A stretch of 64,000 nt of DNA from Candidatus Poseidoniaceae archaeon (GTDB taxonomy: Archaea > Thermoplasmatota > Poseidoniia > Poseidoniales > Poseidoniaceae). The stretch covers positions 62,001 through 126,000 of the forward strand of contig CASIAI010000002.1 of NCBI GenBank assembly GCA_949372655.1, written 5' to 3'. Shown one piece after another: positions 18,530 through 27,768 of the stretch; the stretch's first letter is position 1, and every line of letters begins with the position of its first letter. The notes beneath the pieces are model-generated. The model did no database searches, was not told where the DNA came from, and saw nothing but the letters and a program-made list of their open reading frames with translations. Position numbers and translations under genes: made by a program.

Positions 18530-19012
18530 TCACTCTACACTAATTTCTCTCATCAGCATTTCAACATGACCTTTGGCCTTGACATTATATCGAACCCAAG
18601 AAATATTGCCTTCAGAATTTATGACAAAGGTAGAGCGAGCACATCCCATGTACTCTCTTCCATAGTTTTTCTTTAGTCTCCAAGTCCCGTACGCTTCATG
18701 CAGAGAACCATCTTCATCCATTAGGAGTGGAAAGTTTAACTCTTTCTTGGATATGAACTTGTCATGAGATTTAACCGAGTCCTTCGAAACTCCAAGAACG
18801 ATATAATCACCTTGGTTTAAACGAGCCATTGAATCTCTAAAGTCACAGGCCTGAGTTGTACAACCTGGCGTTGAGTCACGCGGGTAGAAATATAAAATTA
18901 CAGACTTACCTTCAGCCATGTATGCTTCAAGATCGTGAGATTCACCTTTGGAGTCAAGGCATGAGAATCGTGGTGCTGGCTGGGCTACTTGTAAGGTAGT
19001 AACTTCGGACAT
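18530..19012 (-). CDS. bcp: Peroxiredoxin, BCP/PrxQ type
   Basis: 160 residues, the normal size for bacterioferritin-comigratory-protein type thiol peroxidases. These reduce hydrogen peroxide and organic peroxides using thioredoxin or a similar donor. The active-site segment YFYPRDSTPGCTTQACDFRD (residues about 41-60) has the peroxidatic Cys of PGCT and, five residues on, the Cys of QAC, the usual resolving position of the alpha-helix-2 PrxQ group. Thr and the downstream Arg of the active site are also present. It starts at ATG 19012 and is the first gene of the minus-strand redox unit. Its promoter must lie in the 218-base spacer shared with the divergent archaellum locus. Confidence 0.95.
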   Translation of the reverse strand: MSEVTTLQVAQPAPRFSCLDSKGESHDLEAYMAEGKSVILYFYPRDSTPGCTTQACDFRDSMARLNQGDYIVLGVSKDSVKSHDKFISKKELNFPLLMDEDGSLHEAYGTWRLKKNYGREYMGCARSTFVINSEGNISWVRYNVKAKGHVEMLMREISVE

Positions 19013-19230
19013 AGATATTCGTGATGTTTATCACTCATCAAAGGTTGCATTATTTCAAAATACAAGAGTTTGGCTTTTTTGCTATCAAATTAATACTTTT
19101 TCGACTTTGTTAACACCAAATAATGCTTCAGTGGCCGCAATATGCAGTTTGAATAAAAACATCGTCAACATGAGTAATATAACTATTGACTACCGATTCT
19201 TTCAAGAACTGCCTAGTTCAAGGATTGTTC
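19013..19230. promoter_or_regulatory. Divergent intergenic region between peroxiredoxin and archaellum locus
   Basis: A 218-base AT-rich spacer with no convincing gene. It must hold the promoter of the minus-strand peroxiredoxin unit and probably that of the long plus-strand archaellum transcript. TAATATAACT at 19174-19183 is a possible TATA element for the plus strand, about 48 bases before the ATG at 19231. No strong inverted repeat or operator is apparent. The assignment rests on position and base composition only. Confidence 0.35.
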
Positions 19231-19662
19231 ATGGTAGGTCTACGAATGTCTCGCAAGGCCCGCCGCTTCTTCAAGCAAGTTCAACGTGCTCCAGGCAAGT
19301 ATGAACTACAACAAATAGCAAGTTCCATTCAGTCAGACTTGGATAAGCGTAACCTCACTTATGATGAGGCGCTAACGCTTGGAAACATCATACAAAACCG
19401 TGCTGACCAACTTCCAGGAGACCTGATTGTATATGCTATATCGGATCGTGATGCATACCGTAGAACACTCGAATTATATCTCAGAGACGCCCTACTTACC
19501 AGGACCGAGCAACTTCTTCTTTGGGAAGAGCGTAGAAGACTCGGAATAACCGATACTGAGCATGGTCGATTACTAGACCAACTTTTGGCGCAATGGAAAC
19601 GCCAAGGGAAGAAAGTACGTATCGATAATTTCGAAGCACCAGGAGGGGAAACTTCTGCGTAA
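19231..19662 (+). CDS. Small basic helical protein, first gene of the archaellum locus, unknown function
   Basis: 143 residues from ATG 19231; ATG 19246 (MSRKARRFFKQV) is equally possible, and the frame also has an upstream TTG at 19186. The sequence is almost all helical and highly charged: RKARRFFKQVQRAPGK at the start, then LDKRNLTYDEALTLGNII and LLLWEERRRLGITDTEHGR. There is no signal peptide or membrane span, so it should be cytoplasmic. I do not recognise a family. It is followed after 13 bases by the giant membrane protein and lies at the head of an uninterrupted run of plus-strand genes leading into arlB-arlJ, so a role in archaellum assembly or its regulation is possible but unproven. 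Confidence 0.75.
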   Translation: MVGLRMSRKARRFFKQVQRAPGKYELQQIASSIQSDLDKRNLTYDEALTLGNIIQNRADQLPGDLIVYAISDRDAYRRTLELYLRDALLTRTEQLLLWEERRRLGITDTEHGRLLDQLLAQWKRQGKKVRIDNFEAPGGETSA

Positions 19663-19675
19663 TAAATACTCTAAA

Positions 19676-22600
19676 ATGGCATTTGGCGTCATGATGGTTC
19701 TGTTGTTCTTAGCACCTGCAATCACCCCTATGGTGAGTGCCGGTGAGCAGACTTCAGCTCGTTCAAATCCGGATTTCAGTGTTTCTATATTTACTTTGGA
19801 TGGCGCAGGCTCTGTCTCCAATAGTGGCGGTATCGAAGTTGAAAACGAAACTCATGTTGCAAGAATTGTCGTTTCTAACACCGGTTCTGCTGATGGCGTC
19901 GTATCGGTTTCACTAGTCCACAGAGGCTCCCCAACTGCTGGAGAGACCGTAGTAAATACAGTAAACATAGGGAATGTGTTGAGTTCTTCCTCATCAAATC
20001 CAGTTCTTATCGCATGGACCGCATCACCTGGAGAGGGTCAAACACTCTTTGCAAGAGTTGTAGCCCAAGGGATTGATACTAACTCCGCTAATGATGAGAG
20101 GCGTATCGACTTCGATGTATCTTCACCTCCATTCATGATGGGTGAAACCCTTGGCCATACCATCCCACAGCCAATAGGGGGAGCCACTGCAACTCGAATT
20201 ACAGATAGTTTTCCGATTTTCAATGCTACAGTAATCAATAGCGGAGTCAAAGATATTGTCTCGGTATTTGAACTAGAATTCGTAAATACGGTTGACCCTT
20301 CGAATGTTAAAACGTTCTGGTCTGGCGAAAAAATCATTAAACCAGGCTCACTCTTCCTCCCAGCCTCAAGTAGTACTTTGTCAACTACAATCGATAAATT
20401 GATGACTGGTGCTTGGACTCTTACTGCATCGGTGATTTACAACGGTACAGGACTTTGGACTTACAAAGAGCAGGTTCAACAACTGAGTATTGAATTCTCC
20501 GACTTCATCGGTGATTTATCTACTCCTGCCGATAGAACTACAGAGCCAGGGTTGACTACAACTCTAACATTTATTGTAACCAATAAGGGCGCTGTTAGTG
20601 ACTCATTCTCGGTTGCAGTATCCAGTGTACTTGGATGGAATCAGCCTCACACCCCTAACCCATCAACAAATGTATTTTCACCTAACTCAAGCGCTACTAT
20701 TTTAGTCCCAGTAACAGTTCCAGCAGCAGCACTTCGTTCCCAAATTGATACGATTACTGTAACTCTACAATCCGTTGGCGGAAGTTACACTCTCACATCT
20801 TCGGCTAGAGTTATGGCAGGGGAATTGTATGAATCAACTATTTCTATGCCTGGAGCAACTACTATGGTGACCCCAGGTAAACAAACCAACTTCACCGCAA
20901 CATTATCTAATACTGGAAATGTTCCTGGTTCGTTCACATTATCTGCGGGTCTTTCAGTGGGCGCTAGTAACTGGTCAGTAGACCTATCCACTACTATGAC
21001 AGGGGTTGTAAATGATTCCGATGCCGTCACTTTCGATGTTCAAGTGACCGTGCCGCCCATTCAAATGCCTTTAGATTCCAGCGAGTATAATCGAGCTGGA
21101 GACGTACTCAATGTCTGGGTTCAAGCAGTTCCAAGTAACGGTGGGCTGCCTTCAACTTCTACAAGTCAGTTAGAAGTCAGGCCTGTAATAGTTGTAGACC
21201 CAGGACTTAGAGGAGAGCATATTGAATTAACTACAGAGGATGTTATTGCTGCCAAGAATGGCCAAGGATTAGATATGCCATGGCCTCTTGAGGTACAAGT
21301 TAGGCACAACTTAGACGGGGCGCTAACCAATAAACTAGACTCAACTCTTACTATCGGAAGCGTTTCATTTGCCGCTCTAAACAGCGGAGGTTTCTTGGAG
21401 GCGGATAGATGGTCAGCAGAAATATCACCGGGGAACTTCAAAGACCTTTCCTTAGGAGATAGTAAAACAGCGGCTCTAGGGATTCAAGGACCAGCAGATG
21501 ATTATCCGCTGGCAGGAGTCATTACTATCTCTTTAACATCCACGCCTACCCTAAAAGGTCCAACAATTCCTAATGTTCTGGTTTCTTCAGTAACTCGAAA
21601 TATCACTATTGGGGTTCCTTCAATCCAAGGAGCGGAAATAATCGATACGGGCCCGTTCGATGTGCCTCTTGGCGAAGAGAAGTGGCATGATTTAGAATTC
21701 GCCAACACTGGAAATGATTTGACATCCTACCGGTTAACAATTCTAGATGATTTACCCAACGGCTGGATTACATCTCTAAACACTACCACTGAAACATCTA
21801 GTTTAATCGATGACCTTTCTGCAGACGTAGCAGATTATCCTGCAGTTGGCTCATCACACACAACCAAATTTAGGCTCACGGTAACGAGTGATCCTTTCGC
21901 ACCTGCCTATACTATACAGCCAATCAATATCAAGGTCGAAGATAAAGACTCAGGTCTACTAATTGGGGTTGAAACAGTAAATATTAGAGTTGGTCCTTTC
22001 ATCAATGCAACACTATCTCCTACCAATCAGACAGTTCCAATAAATACATCACAAATGGAGTCTCCATTAACAAGAGTTTATGTGACTAATACAGGTAATG
22101 CTCCTGCAACTTATTCGATTTGGCTAGACGATTCACAGAGCGGTAGTGTAGAATTCACTCTCGAAACACCTAATGAGATTATAATCGCCCCAGGGTTTGA
22201 GGATTCCATTAAAGTCCGTATGAGCGCTGCAGAAGATGCCGATTCCGATTCATTTTACATGGCAACAGTTTGGGTTTCAACAGATACGGGCGTCAACCTT
22301 TCTGCCAACATAGTCGCTAATGTTAGTGAACAAAGTTCGTTAGTAATCGATGCTCCTTTCCAGATGGGGGTCCTTCCTGGTCAAGACCAAATAGTAAACT
22401 TTACAGTTACCAACCTTGGTAACTTAGCGGAAAACTTTGATGTAATCACTAGCATAGAAGGGGACTGGGAAGTTGTTCCAAATACACAGTCATTAACTCT
22501 TATCAAAGACCAAGTTCTACAAGGCAGTGTTACAGTAAAAGTTCCGGAAATTGCTGATAGTGAAGGGCTTGAAAACGGTTCAATACATAACCTCACAATA

Positions 22601-24553
22601 CGCCTCGCATATCCCCTAACCAACCTTACAGCAGATATTGTTAATGTTAGATTAGTAATTTCTCCAATGTTCATGCTTGAAGTAAGTAATTGGCCCGATG
22701 AAGTGGAGTTCAGTAGGCAAACCAATAGAACATGGGATGCAACGATAGTCAATGTTGGGAATAAGAATGTAACAGTCGATATAACCTATGAGATTTTCAA
22801 GCCAGGATTTGTCACTTCAAGTAATGACTGGGTGTTTGTAGAAGGTCCTTCTAAACTGGTACTACCTCGTAATTCCAATGTCAGCTTCCAATTTATCGTT
22901 CTTGCAGATGATGAAACTCCGGACTTAGATTTGACCTCTCACTTGGTAGTGAAACTGACACCCCAAGACTCTTCTGTTGAAGGCATAGAATATCTAAATT
23001 CAACTTTGGTAATGTCGAGATTCTTCAAGATTAGTGATTATGTATTACAACCCACTCAAGACGGCGGACCTGTTGAATTGAATATGATTTATTCTCACAT
23101 TCCTAGAGGTCCATCAACTCCAGTGGCCTATGAGTTTGAATTATGTTCTGCTACACGATTGTTCGATTTCCAGCAAAATGGCTTGGACTCTGCTAATTAT
23201 CCTTGGACTTTCACTCTATTAATCGATGAAATTAATGGTTCAGTATCCAGTTATTCACTCCCTCTAATCAACGTTGATTGTGGCAGTACTACTGGAGGTT
23301 CTGAGTTTAGATATACTCTACCCGAAACCGCTGCTTGGAATCCTAACCTGATTAGAATTTCAGTTGATATGCCAGATAAACCAAATCTAATCACTGAAGA
23401 TGGTTGGGATTTGAAATTCAAATTATTCCATCCGACTGAAAACGCAGGATATACTGAATCTTTCAATGAAACATTCAGATTTGAACTGGATGTTTACGCA
23501 GACCCTGCAGTCAAGAAAGTTTGGATTAGCGAGGGTACATTACAAGAAGGTACAGATTCAGTACTTAGTGCTACAATAAGAAATGAAGGTACTTCTCAAG
23601 CACTCATATTCCAAGTAGATGCAGATTGTTCTGGCTCTACTATCAATACCGTTCCAATACCAATAACTCAACTTGGACCGGATGAAGAAGTTACAGTTCA
23701 ATGGAATTTGACTACCGATAAGATAGATTGGTGGGCTCAATCCATCGATGGCACCTGTATTGTCGAGATAAATCCAATATTTTTGTCAAAGAATGTAGTT
23801 GGTAATGATAAATTAATTTACGAAGATGAAGTTTATTCTTGGTCTCCTGACCAATCTTCAAGCTTTGTTGCATTTATTATATTTACACTTCTTTCGCTAA
23901 TTCTAGGCCGCCTTACTGGTCAAAATGAGAAGTTCAAATTATTTGCAGTTTATTCAGGGATATTGGGATTAGGATTCGCATTCCACTTGATTAATGTTCT
24001 ATTCTGGGGGCCTTTGGTCTTACTAGTAGCAGCATTCATGGTTTGGAAGATGGCTTGGAATAGTACGGATGAATTTAGATTGATCCATGAGGACTACCAA
24101 AGAGCGCGTAAGGGTGTTTCTACCCTATATGCCGACCACTTCCAAGCACTTGCAGATAGCCGTAGGCAACTAAGGATAATTCTTTCTCTACCACTACTTG
24201 GAATGTTAGGAGTGGTCTTAGGAATACCTCCACAATTGGAAATGAACAAAGCTAACCTTGTATCTCTTAGCGGATATGTTGGTATTGTAACCATAGGCGT
24301 CTGGATACTTGTAAAGCGTGCAGACAGTCTTTACGGCGGCCTATATGGGAGATTAACTGACATTGAAGTCAAAGCAACTCGTATCGAGAGAGACTTGAGT
24401 GACCCAGCTAGATTACTCAATGACTTGGCTAATGAAGGAATTGACCTAAGCGAAATATTTGATGACCCACCAGTTGGAATTGAATCTGGTTTGCTAGATA
24501 ATTTGAGTATTGATGGAATACTTGGTGATGAGGAGGTGAGAGATGATGTCTGA
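19676..24553 (+). CDS. Giant extracytoplasmic protein with CARDB/NPCBM-like Ig repeats and C-terminal membrane domain, archaellum locus
   Basis: 1625 residues. A signal peptide starts at ATG 19676 (MMVLLFLAPAITPMVSAG). About 1370 residues of tandem beta-sandwich domains follow, recognisable by recurring phrases such as VSNTGSADGVVSV, VTNKGAVSDSF, LSNTGNVPGSF, VTNTGNAPATYS and VTNLGNLAENFDV, the CARDB/NEW3-type hallmark. From about residue 1397 there are several membrane spans (FVAFIIFTLLSLILG, LGFAFHLINVLFWGPLVLLVAAFMVW, IILSLPLLGMLGVVLG and YVGIVTIGVWILV). A charged cytoplasmic tail rich in Asp/Glu follows. The gene ends 11 bases inside the next gene, so the two products are translationally coupled. 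It is not a standard Arl component. A stator-like or cell-wall-spanning role is conceivable from architecture and place, but is inference. Confidence 0.85.
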   Translation: MAFGVMMVLLFLAPAITPMVSAGEQTSARSNPDFSVSIFTLDGAGSVSNSGGIEVENETHVARIVVSNTGSADGVVSVSLVHRGSPTAGETVVNTVNIGNVLSSSSSNPVLIAWTASPGEGQTLFARVVAQGIDTNSANDERRIDFDVSSPPFMMGETLGHTIPQPIGGATATRITDSFPIFNATVINSGVKDIVSVFELEFVNTVDPSNVKTFWSGEKIIKPGSLFLPASSSTLSTTIDKLMTGAWTLTASVIYNGTGLWTYKEQVQQLSIEFSDFIGDLSTPADRTTEPGLTTTLTFIVTNKGAVSDSFSVAVSSVLGWNQPHTPNPSTNVFSPNSSATILVPVTVPAAALRSQIDTITVTLQSVGGSYTLTSSARVMAGELYESTISMPGATTMVTPGKQTNFTATLSNTGNVPGSFTLSAGLSVGASNWSVDLSTTMTGVVNDSDAVTFDVQVTVPPIQMPLDSSEYNRAGDVLNVWVQAVPSNGGLPSTSTSQLEVRPVIVVDPGLRGEHIELTTEDVIAAKNGQGLDMPWPLEVQVRHNLDGALTNKLDSTLTIGSVSFAALNSGGFLEADRWSAEISPGNFKDLSLGDSKTAALGIQGPADDYPLAGVITISLTSTPTLKGPTIPNVLVSSVTRNITIGVPSIQGAEIIDTGPFDVPLGEEKWHDLEFANTGNDLTSYRLTILDDLPNGWITSLNTTTETSSLIDDLSADVADYPAVGSSHTTKFRLTVTSDPFAPAYTIQPINIKVEDKDSGLLIGVETVNIRVGPFINATLSPTNQTVPINTSQMESPLTRVYVTNTGNAPATYSIWLDDSQSGSVEFTLETPNEIIIAPGFEDSIKVRMSAAEDADSDSFYMATVWVSTDTGVNLSANIVANVSEQSSLVIDAPFQMGVLPGQDQIVNFTVTNLGNLAENFDVITSIEGDWEVVPNTQSLTLIKDQVLQGSVTVKVPEIADSEGLENGSIHNLTIRLAYPLTNLTADIVNVRLVISPMFMLEVSNWPDEVEFSRQTNRTWDATIVNVGNKNVTVDITYEIFKPGFVTSSNDWVFVEGPSKLVLPRNSNVSFQFIVLADDETPDLDLTSHLVVKLTPQDSSVEGIEYLNSTLVMSRFFKISDYVLQPTQDGGPVELNMIYSHIPRGPSTPVAYEFELCSATRLFDFQQNGLDSANYPWTFTLLIDEINGSVSSYSLPLINVDCGSTTGGSEFRYTLPETAAWNPNLIRISVDMPDKPNLITEDGWDLKFKLFHPTENAGYTESFNETFRFELDVYADPAVKKVWISEGTLQEGTDSVLSATIRNEGTSQALIFQVDADCSGSTINTVPIPITQLGPDEEVTVQWNLTTDKIDWWAQSIDGTCIVEINPIFLSKNVVGNDKLIYEDEVYSWSPDQSSSFVAFIIFTLLSLILGRLTGQNEKFKLFAVYSGILGLGFAFHLINVLFWGPLVLLVAAFMVWKMAWNSTDEFRLIHEDYQRARKGVSTLYADHFQALADSRRQLRIILSLPLLGMLGVVLGIPPQLEMNKANLVSLSGYVGIVTIGVWILVKRADSLYGGLYGRLTDIEVKATRIERDLSDPARLLNDLANEGIDLSEIFDDPPVGIESGLLDNLSIDGILGDEEVRDDV

Positions 24554-25673
24554 GGAGGAAATAGAAGAACTTGCTATCGAGAATATCATAATTCCGATAC
24601 AAGAGGTTGAAGAAATTACTATCCAAGAGGTTGAGCAACAGGCTGAAGAGATTGTTGATGAAAACCATTCCTCTGAGGGTGAATTCACCCAAGAATCTCA
24701 TGAAGAAATCCTCGAGCAGGACGAGGATGACTATCATGAAGAAATGTTTGAAGAGCCACAACCTTCTGCAGAAATACAAGAATCTAATGAGAGAATACAT
24801 AATGCATCCAATCAACTTGAGCACATAGTTCAAAGTGTAATTCAAGATGATACCAATTCACTTGCTGCTACGGAAATCGACATAATGGAAGCCAAGAAGT
24901 TCCTTTCTATGCACAAATTAAGCCGGGCGAAAAAGAGTGTCCACAAGGCAGAAAAAGCACTTGTCACACTCGAGGAGGATGTCCTTTACCTAAGAAGAAG
25001 TATCGCTATGCTTCATCGTCTGCTTAAAGAAAAGAATGTCGAAAGAGATGAAGTTGAAAATATTCTCTTAAGATTGAGAAATGCAACATCAGCAGCAGAG
25101 ATTGGCGATGTTAGCCAAGCAGCAAATGAAGTTGAATATCTTGTTGATGACTTGATAGGTGGTAATACCTCGACTCTAAATCCATTCTTTTTCCGACATT
25201 TTTGGCTTGGAATCGATACAAGATGGCCGGCAGGAGGCGACACAGGTGTTCTTCTTGTTAGATTAATCAACGACGGTCCAATTGCTATGCCTGCAATGCG
25301 GCTTGCCCCGCCAGTACCAAAAGGCTGGTATTCCGAACCACGTTCAGTTGACCTGCCAATAATAGCACCAGGAGGAAACCTTCCTCTCAGGTTCGAGATC
25401 AAGTCCTCTGAAAGGTTCGGTGCTGACGAAATCCCTCTATCTCGTAAGTTAGCGGTCTCAACAGGTTACGAGATGCGCTCTGGCGAAGTTACAGTTACCA
25501 TAAGAGCGCAGAATCGTTCTATGGAGCCATTAGCAGATATCATACTCACGCCGTGGTTACCTCCTGGTTATACTACGGCTAAAGTTCCCTTTGTGGAACG
25601 GTTATCCCCCGATGAGGTTGCAGTAATTAGAATGCAACTGGCCATCGACATGGGCAGAGGGGGTCGTTCCTAA
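24543..25673 (+). CDS. Acidic coiled-coil protein with C-terminal beta-sandwich, archaellum locus, unknown
   Basis: 376 residues from ATG 24543, preceded by an excellent ribosome-binding site AGGAGGTGA (24530-24538). Residues 1-85 are extremely acidic (EEEIEELAIENII, EDEDD-like runs). Residues about 90-210 are helical and likely coiled coil (KFLSMHKLSRAKKSVHKAEKAL, LHRLLKEKNVERDEVENILLRLRN). Residues about 220-376 form a beta-rich domain (NPFFFRHFWLGIDTRWPAGGD, LPIIAPGGNLPLRFEI) resembling the Ig-like domains of its upstream partner. No signal peptide or span is seen, so it is probably cytoplasmic. The 11-base overlap with the giant gene indicates coupled translation and suggests a complex with the giant protein's cytoplasmic tail. 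No named family is recognised. Confidence 0.82.
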   Translation: MMSEEEIEELAIENIIIPIQEVEEITIQEVEQQAEEIVDENHSSEGEFTQESHEEILEQDEDDYHEEMFEEPQPSAEIQESNERIHNASNQLEHIVQSVIQDDTNSLAATEIDIMEAKKFLSMHKLSRAKKSVHKAEKALVTLEEDVLYLRRSIAMLHRLLKEKNVERDEVENILLRLRNATSAAEIGDVSQAANEVEYLVDDLIGGNTSTLNPFFFRHFWLGIDTRWPAGGDTGVLLVRLINDGPIAMPAMRLAPPVPKGWYSEPRSVDLPIIAPGGNLPLRFEIKSSERFGADEIPLSRKLAVSTGYEMRSGEVTVTIRAQNRSMEPLADIILTPWLPPGYTTAKVPFVERLSPDEVAVIRMQLAIDMGRGGRS

Positions 25674-25690
25674 GCCCATATCCAATTCCA

Positions 25691-25705
25691 CCCGCAAGGA
25701 GCGGG
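25691..25705 (+). terminator. Small hairpin between orf376 and arlB1
   Basis: CCCGC (25691-25695), loop AAGGA, GCGGG (25701-25705): a perfect 5-bp G+C stem in an otherwise A-rich spacer just before the first archaellin. It could partly terminate the upstream transcript or mark a processing site that lets archaellin mRNA be made in excess. No T-run follows on the plus strand, so a classical terminator is not claimed. Confidence 0.3.
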
Positions 25706-25728
25706 AGGACGAGTAATAAAAACAAAAA

Positions 25729-25734
25729 AGGTGA
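25729..25734 (+). promoter_or_regulatory. Ribosome-binding site deciding the arlB1 start
   Basis: AGGTGA lies 5 bases before ATG 25740. The earlier in-frame GTG at 25731 is inside this site, so ATG 25740 is taken as the start. The same GAGGTG-type signal precedes arlF, arlG and arlH. Confidence 0.7.
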
Positions 25735-25739
25735 AAAAT

Positions 25740-26300
25740 ATGAAAAATAATAAAGAAATAAAAGAAGAAAATAGCGAGACCCTCGCTGCTATGGGTATTG
25801 GTGCGATGATTGTATTCATTGCGCTAATCCTAGTCGCAGCGGTGGCCTCAGCGGTCATTATTCAGACTGCTGAGAAGTTGCAACAAAACGCACAGACGAC
25901 CGGTGAGCAAACACAAGACCAAATGGCATCTAAAATATTGCCACTGAGTATTGTTGTTGATAATGCAGGTACATTGAGAATGACATGGGAATTAGCTCCT
26001 GGGTCAGAATCAGTAGCATTCGCTAATGTAGCATGGTCGATAACATGCCAAGCAGCCGGACCTGGTGCTGATGCAGGAACACTAGCTTCAGCTGGTACCA
26101 ATACTGCAACAGTTTCAGCGAACGGTGGAGCAGGTCCAGCACTTGCTGGACAAGTTTATCGAAGCACATTGACCGCAAATAACTGCGCTCCAACTGCAAA
26201 CCAAAATCACTTCTTGACTTTGGCAGCAGGTAACTCTGGATTTACCTACGAAGTACTAACGTACGGTTCCTCCATAGCAGCAGGGGCGGTGGTAGTGTGA
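25740..26300 (+). CDS. arlB1: Archaellin (archaellum filament protein) 1
   Basis: 186 residues. The short charged N-terminus (MKNNKEIKEENSETLAAMG) is a class III (prepilin-type) signal peptide, with cleavage expected just before or in the IGAMIVF segment. The hydrophobic filament-core helix follows (GAMIVFIALILVAAVASAVII), the signature of archaellins, and then QTAEKLQQNAQ, the conserved end of the helix. The rest is the exposed beta domain. A membrane peptidase of the ArlK/PibD type must process it; none is in this window. It overlaps the next archaellin gene by 4 bases (GTGA), so the two are translated together. The N-terminal 55 residues are nearly the same in the second archaellin, showing duplication. 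Confidence 0.95.
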   Translation: MKNNKEIKEENSETLAAMGIGAMIVFIALILVAAVASAVIIQTAEKLQQNAQTTGEQTQDQMASKILPLSIVVDNAGTLRMTWELAPGSESVAFANVAWSITCQAAGPGADAGTLASAGTNTATVSANGGAGPALAGQVYRSTLTANNCAPTANQNHFLTLAAGNSGFTYEVLTYGSSIAAGAVVV

Positions 26301-26863
26301 GATCCGCAAACGATTCTCAAGAACAAGATACATGGGGCGCTATAGGTATTGGTGCAATGATTGTATTTATCTCTCTAATTTTGGTTGCTGCCGTTGCATC
26401 AGCCGTTATTATTCAAACTGCTGAAAAACTACAACAAAATGCTCAAAACACAGGTGACCAAACATCCGACGAATTGTCTGGTAAGTTATCTGTAATGCAA
26501 GGATATGTTGATGGTGGTAATGATTACGTTCTTTACGTTAGATTAGCAGCAGGAAGTAGTTCAATTCTTGCTACTACTATTTCGTGGCAATTGTTCTGTA
26601 CAGCAGGTGTAGGATATGAAGACAGTGCTGCTGCTTTCACAGCTGCTAATGTACAACTTCAATCAGTTTCGGCTTTCGGAGCTGGTGTTGGAACAATGAC
26701 TGTTCAGAATGCATACAAGATACAGATTGCAGCTAACATCTGTGATGCAGCAGCAGTAGGAGGTGGCGAAGCTCAACTTTACATACACGTTGAGAGGGGA
26801 GGCACAACCTTCGAGACATTGTCTGTACCAACTGGCGCAACAACTGGAACCCCAGTCATCTGA
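26297..26863 (+). CDS. arlB2: Archaellin 2
   Basis: 188 residues from the GTG at 26297, which overlaps the stop of arlB1 in GTGA. The N-terminus has the class III signal and filament helix (DTWGAIGIGAMIVFISLILV) followed by QTAEKLQQNAQNTGDQ, almost identical to arlB1. The outer beta domain differs completely, with LFCTAGVGYEDSAAAFTAAN and two Cys residues that may pair. Two archaellins with shared core and different surface are usual in archaella, where one is the major filament and the other a minor or hook-like subunit; which is which cannot be read here. A 49-base gap separates it from the next gene's ATG, with a separate strong ribosome-binding site. Confidence 0.95.
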   Translation: MRSANDSQEQDTWGAIGIGAMIVFISLILVAAVASAVIIQTAEKLQQNAQNTGDQTSDELSGKLSVMQGYVDGGNDYVLYVRLAAGSSSILATTISWQLFCTAGVGYEDSAAAFTAANVQLQSVSAFGAGVGTMTVQNAYKIQIAANICDAAAVGGGEAQLYIHVERGGTTFETLSVPTGATTGTPVI

Positions 26864-26900
26864 TTTTTCTTGCTGTTAAAGAATTATATTCTTGGCAGCA

Positions 26901-26906
26901 GGAGGT
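26901..26906 (+). promoter_or_regulatory. Ribosome-binding site deciding the start of the arlD/E-like gene
   Basis: GGAGGT at 26901-26906, 6 bases before ATG 26913. The frame is open further up to a TTG at 26892, but this site fixes the ATG as the likely start. Confidence 0.7.
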
Positions 26907-26912
26907 ATTTTA

Positions 26913-27767
26913 ATGGCTTGGCCATTTGGAAATAACTCAGGAAATATTAGAGATGCAGATGCTGAACTTAGTGAAGAACGCTTGAAAATCATGGCCAATG
27001 TGGCCATTGAACAAGTACCTCTCCCAGAAGAGGGTGAGCTAAGCGAAGAAGATGCATGGACGATATCAGCGAGTCCGACAAGAGCGAAATTGAATAGTAT
27101 AGGTAGTGTGCCAACAGTGGCTTCCAGTTTGAACCCTGTTGCGCCTCAACAATCTACTGTCAATGCCCAAGTCGATACATCAGGACTGGAGAGACTAATC
27201 AGTAGTCGCCTTGACATGGTCGAGGACGTACTAAGGATGGTCGAAGTTCGAATCGAAGAAGGAATCTCAGTAAACCATAATGCTCCTAAGGTTGGAGCGG
27301 ATGGAGAGATAATCTCTGATGAAGATGTTGACGGGAATATTGGAGATCGTATAGTGACATCTGATGGTGAAGTAATCACAACTGGAGGAGTTGAAAGACT
27401 CAAAGGTGAAGATGAAGCACCATTAGTAGAATTATATGAAGCCCAAGCACTAGCAGCCAACCCTTTCCTAGTCGCCCCTTCAACAGGGCCAACGACTACG
27501 GCAAATCATGTTGGAGCGCCAACAATAGCGGCACTACTTCTGGACAATATGTCTGGAATGGCAGCAGTTAGTTTTGCGCAGAAGGCTATCAAATCAGGTA
27601 TGCTAACTAGTGATGAAGGTAAATCAGTCTTAGCAATTGTTCAACTTGCTTCTCCTGGTGAAACAGAAAATGCACTGGAAGACCACCTCTCACATAGGGA
27701 GTTGCTATCTTTTTCAGCATTGGTTACATCTTGGCGCGAAGTAAAGAATCTTCGAGGTGAAGAGTGA
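26913..27767 (+). CDS. Archaellum accessory cytoplasmic protein, ArlD/E-like position
   Basis: 284 residues from ATG 26913 (MAWPFGNNSGNI). It is soluble, without signal or span. Residues about 85-110 look like a short coiled coil (GLERLISSRLDMVEDVLRMVEVRI). A Gly/Asp-rich linker follows, then a helical C-terminal domain (APTIAALLLDNMSGMAAVSFAQKAI, LLSFSALVTSWREVKNL). In other archaella the genes between archaellin and arlF encode ArlC/D/E, which form the cytoplasmic ring and connect to the chemotaxis adaptor ArlCDE-CheF. The helical C-terminus, with a segment of the kind L-L-D-N-M then G-M-L-T-S, is a weak match to the ArlD/E domain. The name is therefore given from place plus weak similarity. 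Its stop is 2 bases before the arlF ATG. Confidence 0.6.
   Translation: MAWPFGNNSGNIRDADAELSEERLKIMANVAIEQVPLPEEGELSEEDAWTISASPTRAKLNSIGSVPTVASSLNPVAPQQSTVNAQVDTSGLERLISSRLDMVEDVLRMVEVRIEEGISVNHNAPKVGADGEIISDEDVDGNIGDRIVTSDGEVITTGGVERLKGEDEAPLVELYEAQALAANPFLVAPSTGPTTTANHVGAPTIAALLLDNMSGMAAVSFAQKAIKSGMLTSDEGKSVLAIVQLASPGETENALEDHLSHRELLSFSALVTSWREVKNLRGEE
27754..27759 (+). promoter_or_regulatory. Ribosome-binding site deciding the arlF start
   Basis: GAGGTG at 27754-27759, 9 bases before ATG 27769. An in-frame GTG at 27757 lies within this site and is therefore unlikely to be the start. Confidence 0.6.
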
Positions 27768-27768
27768 A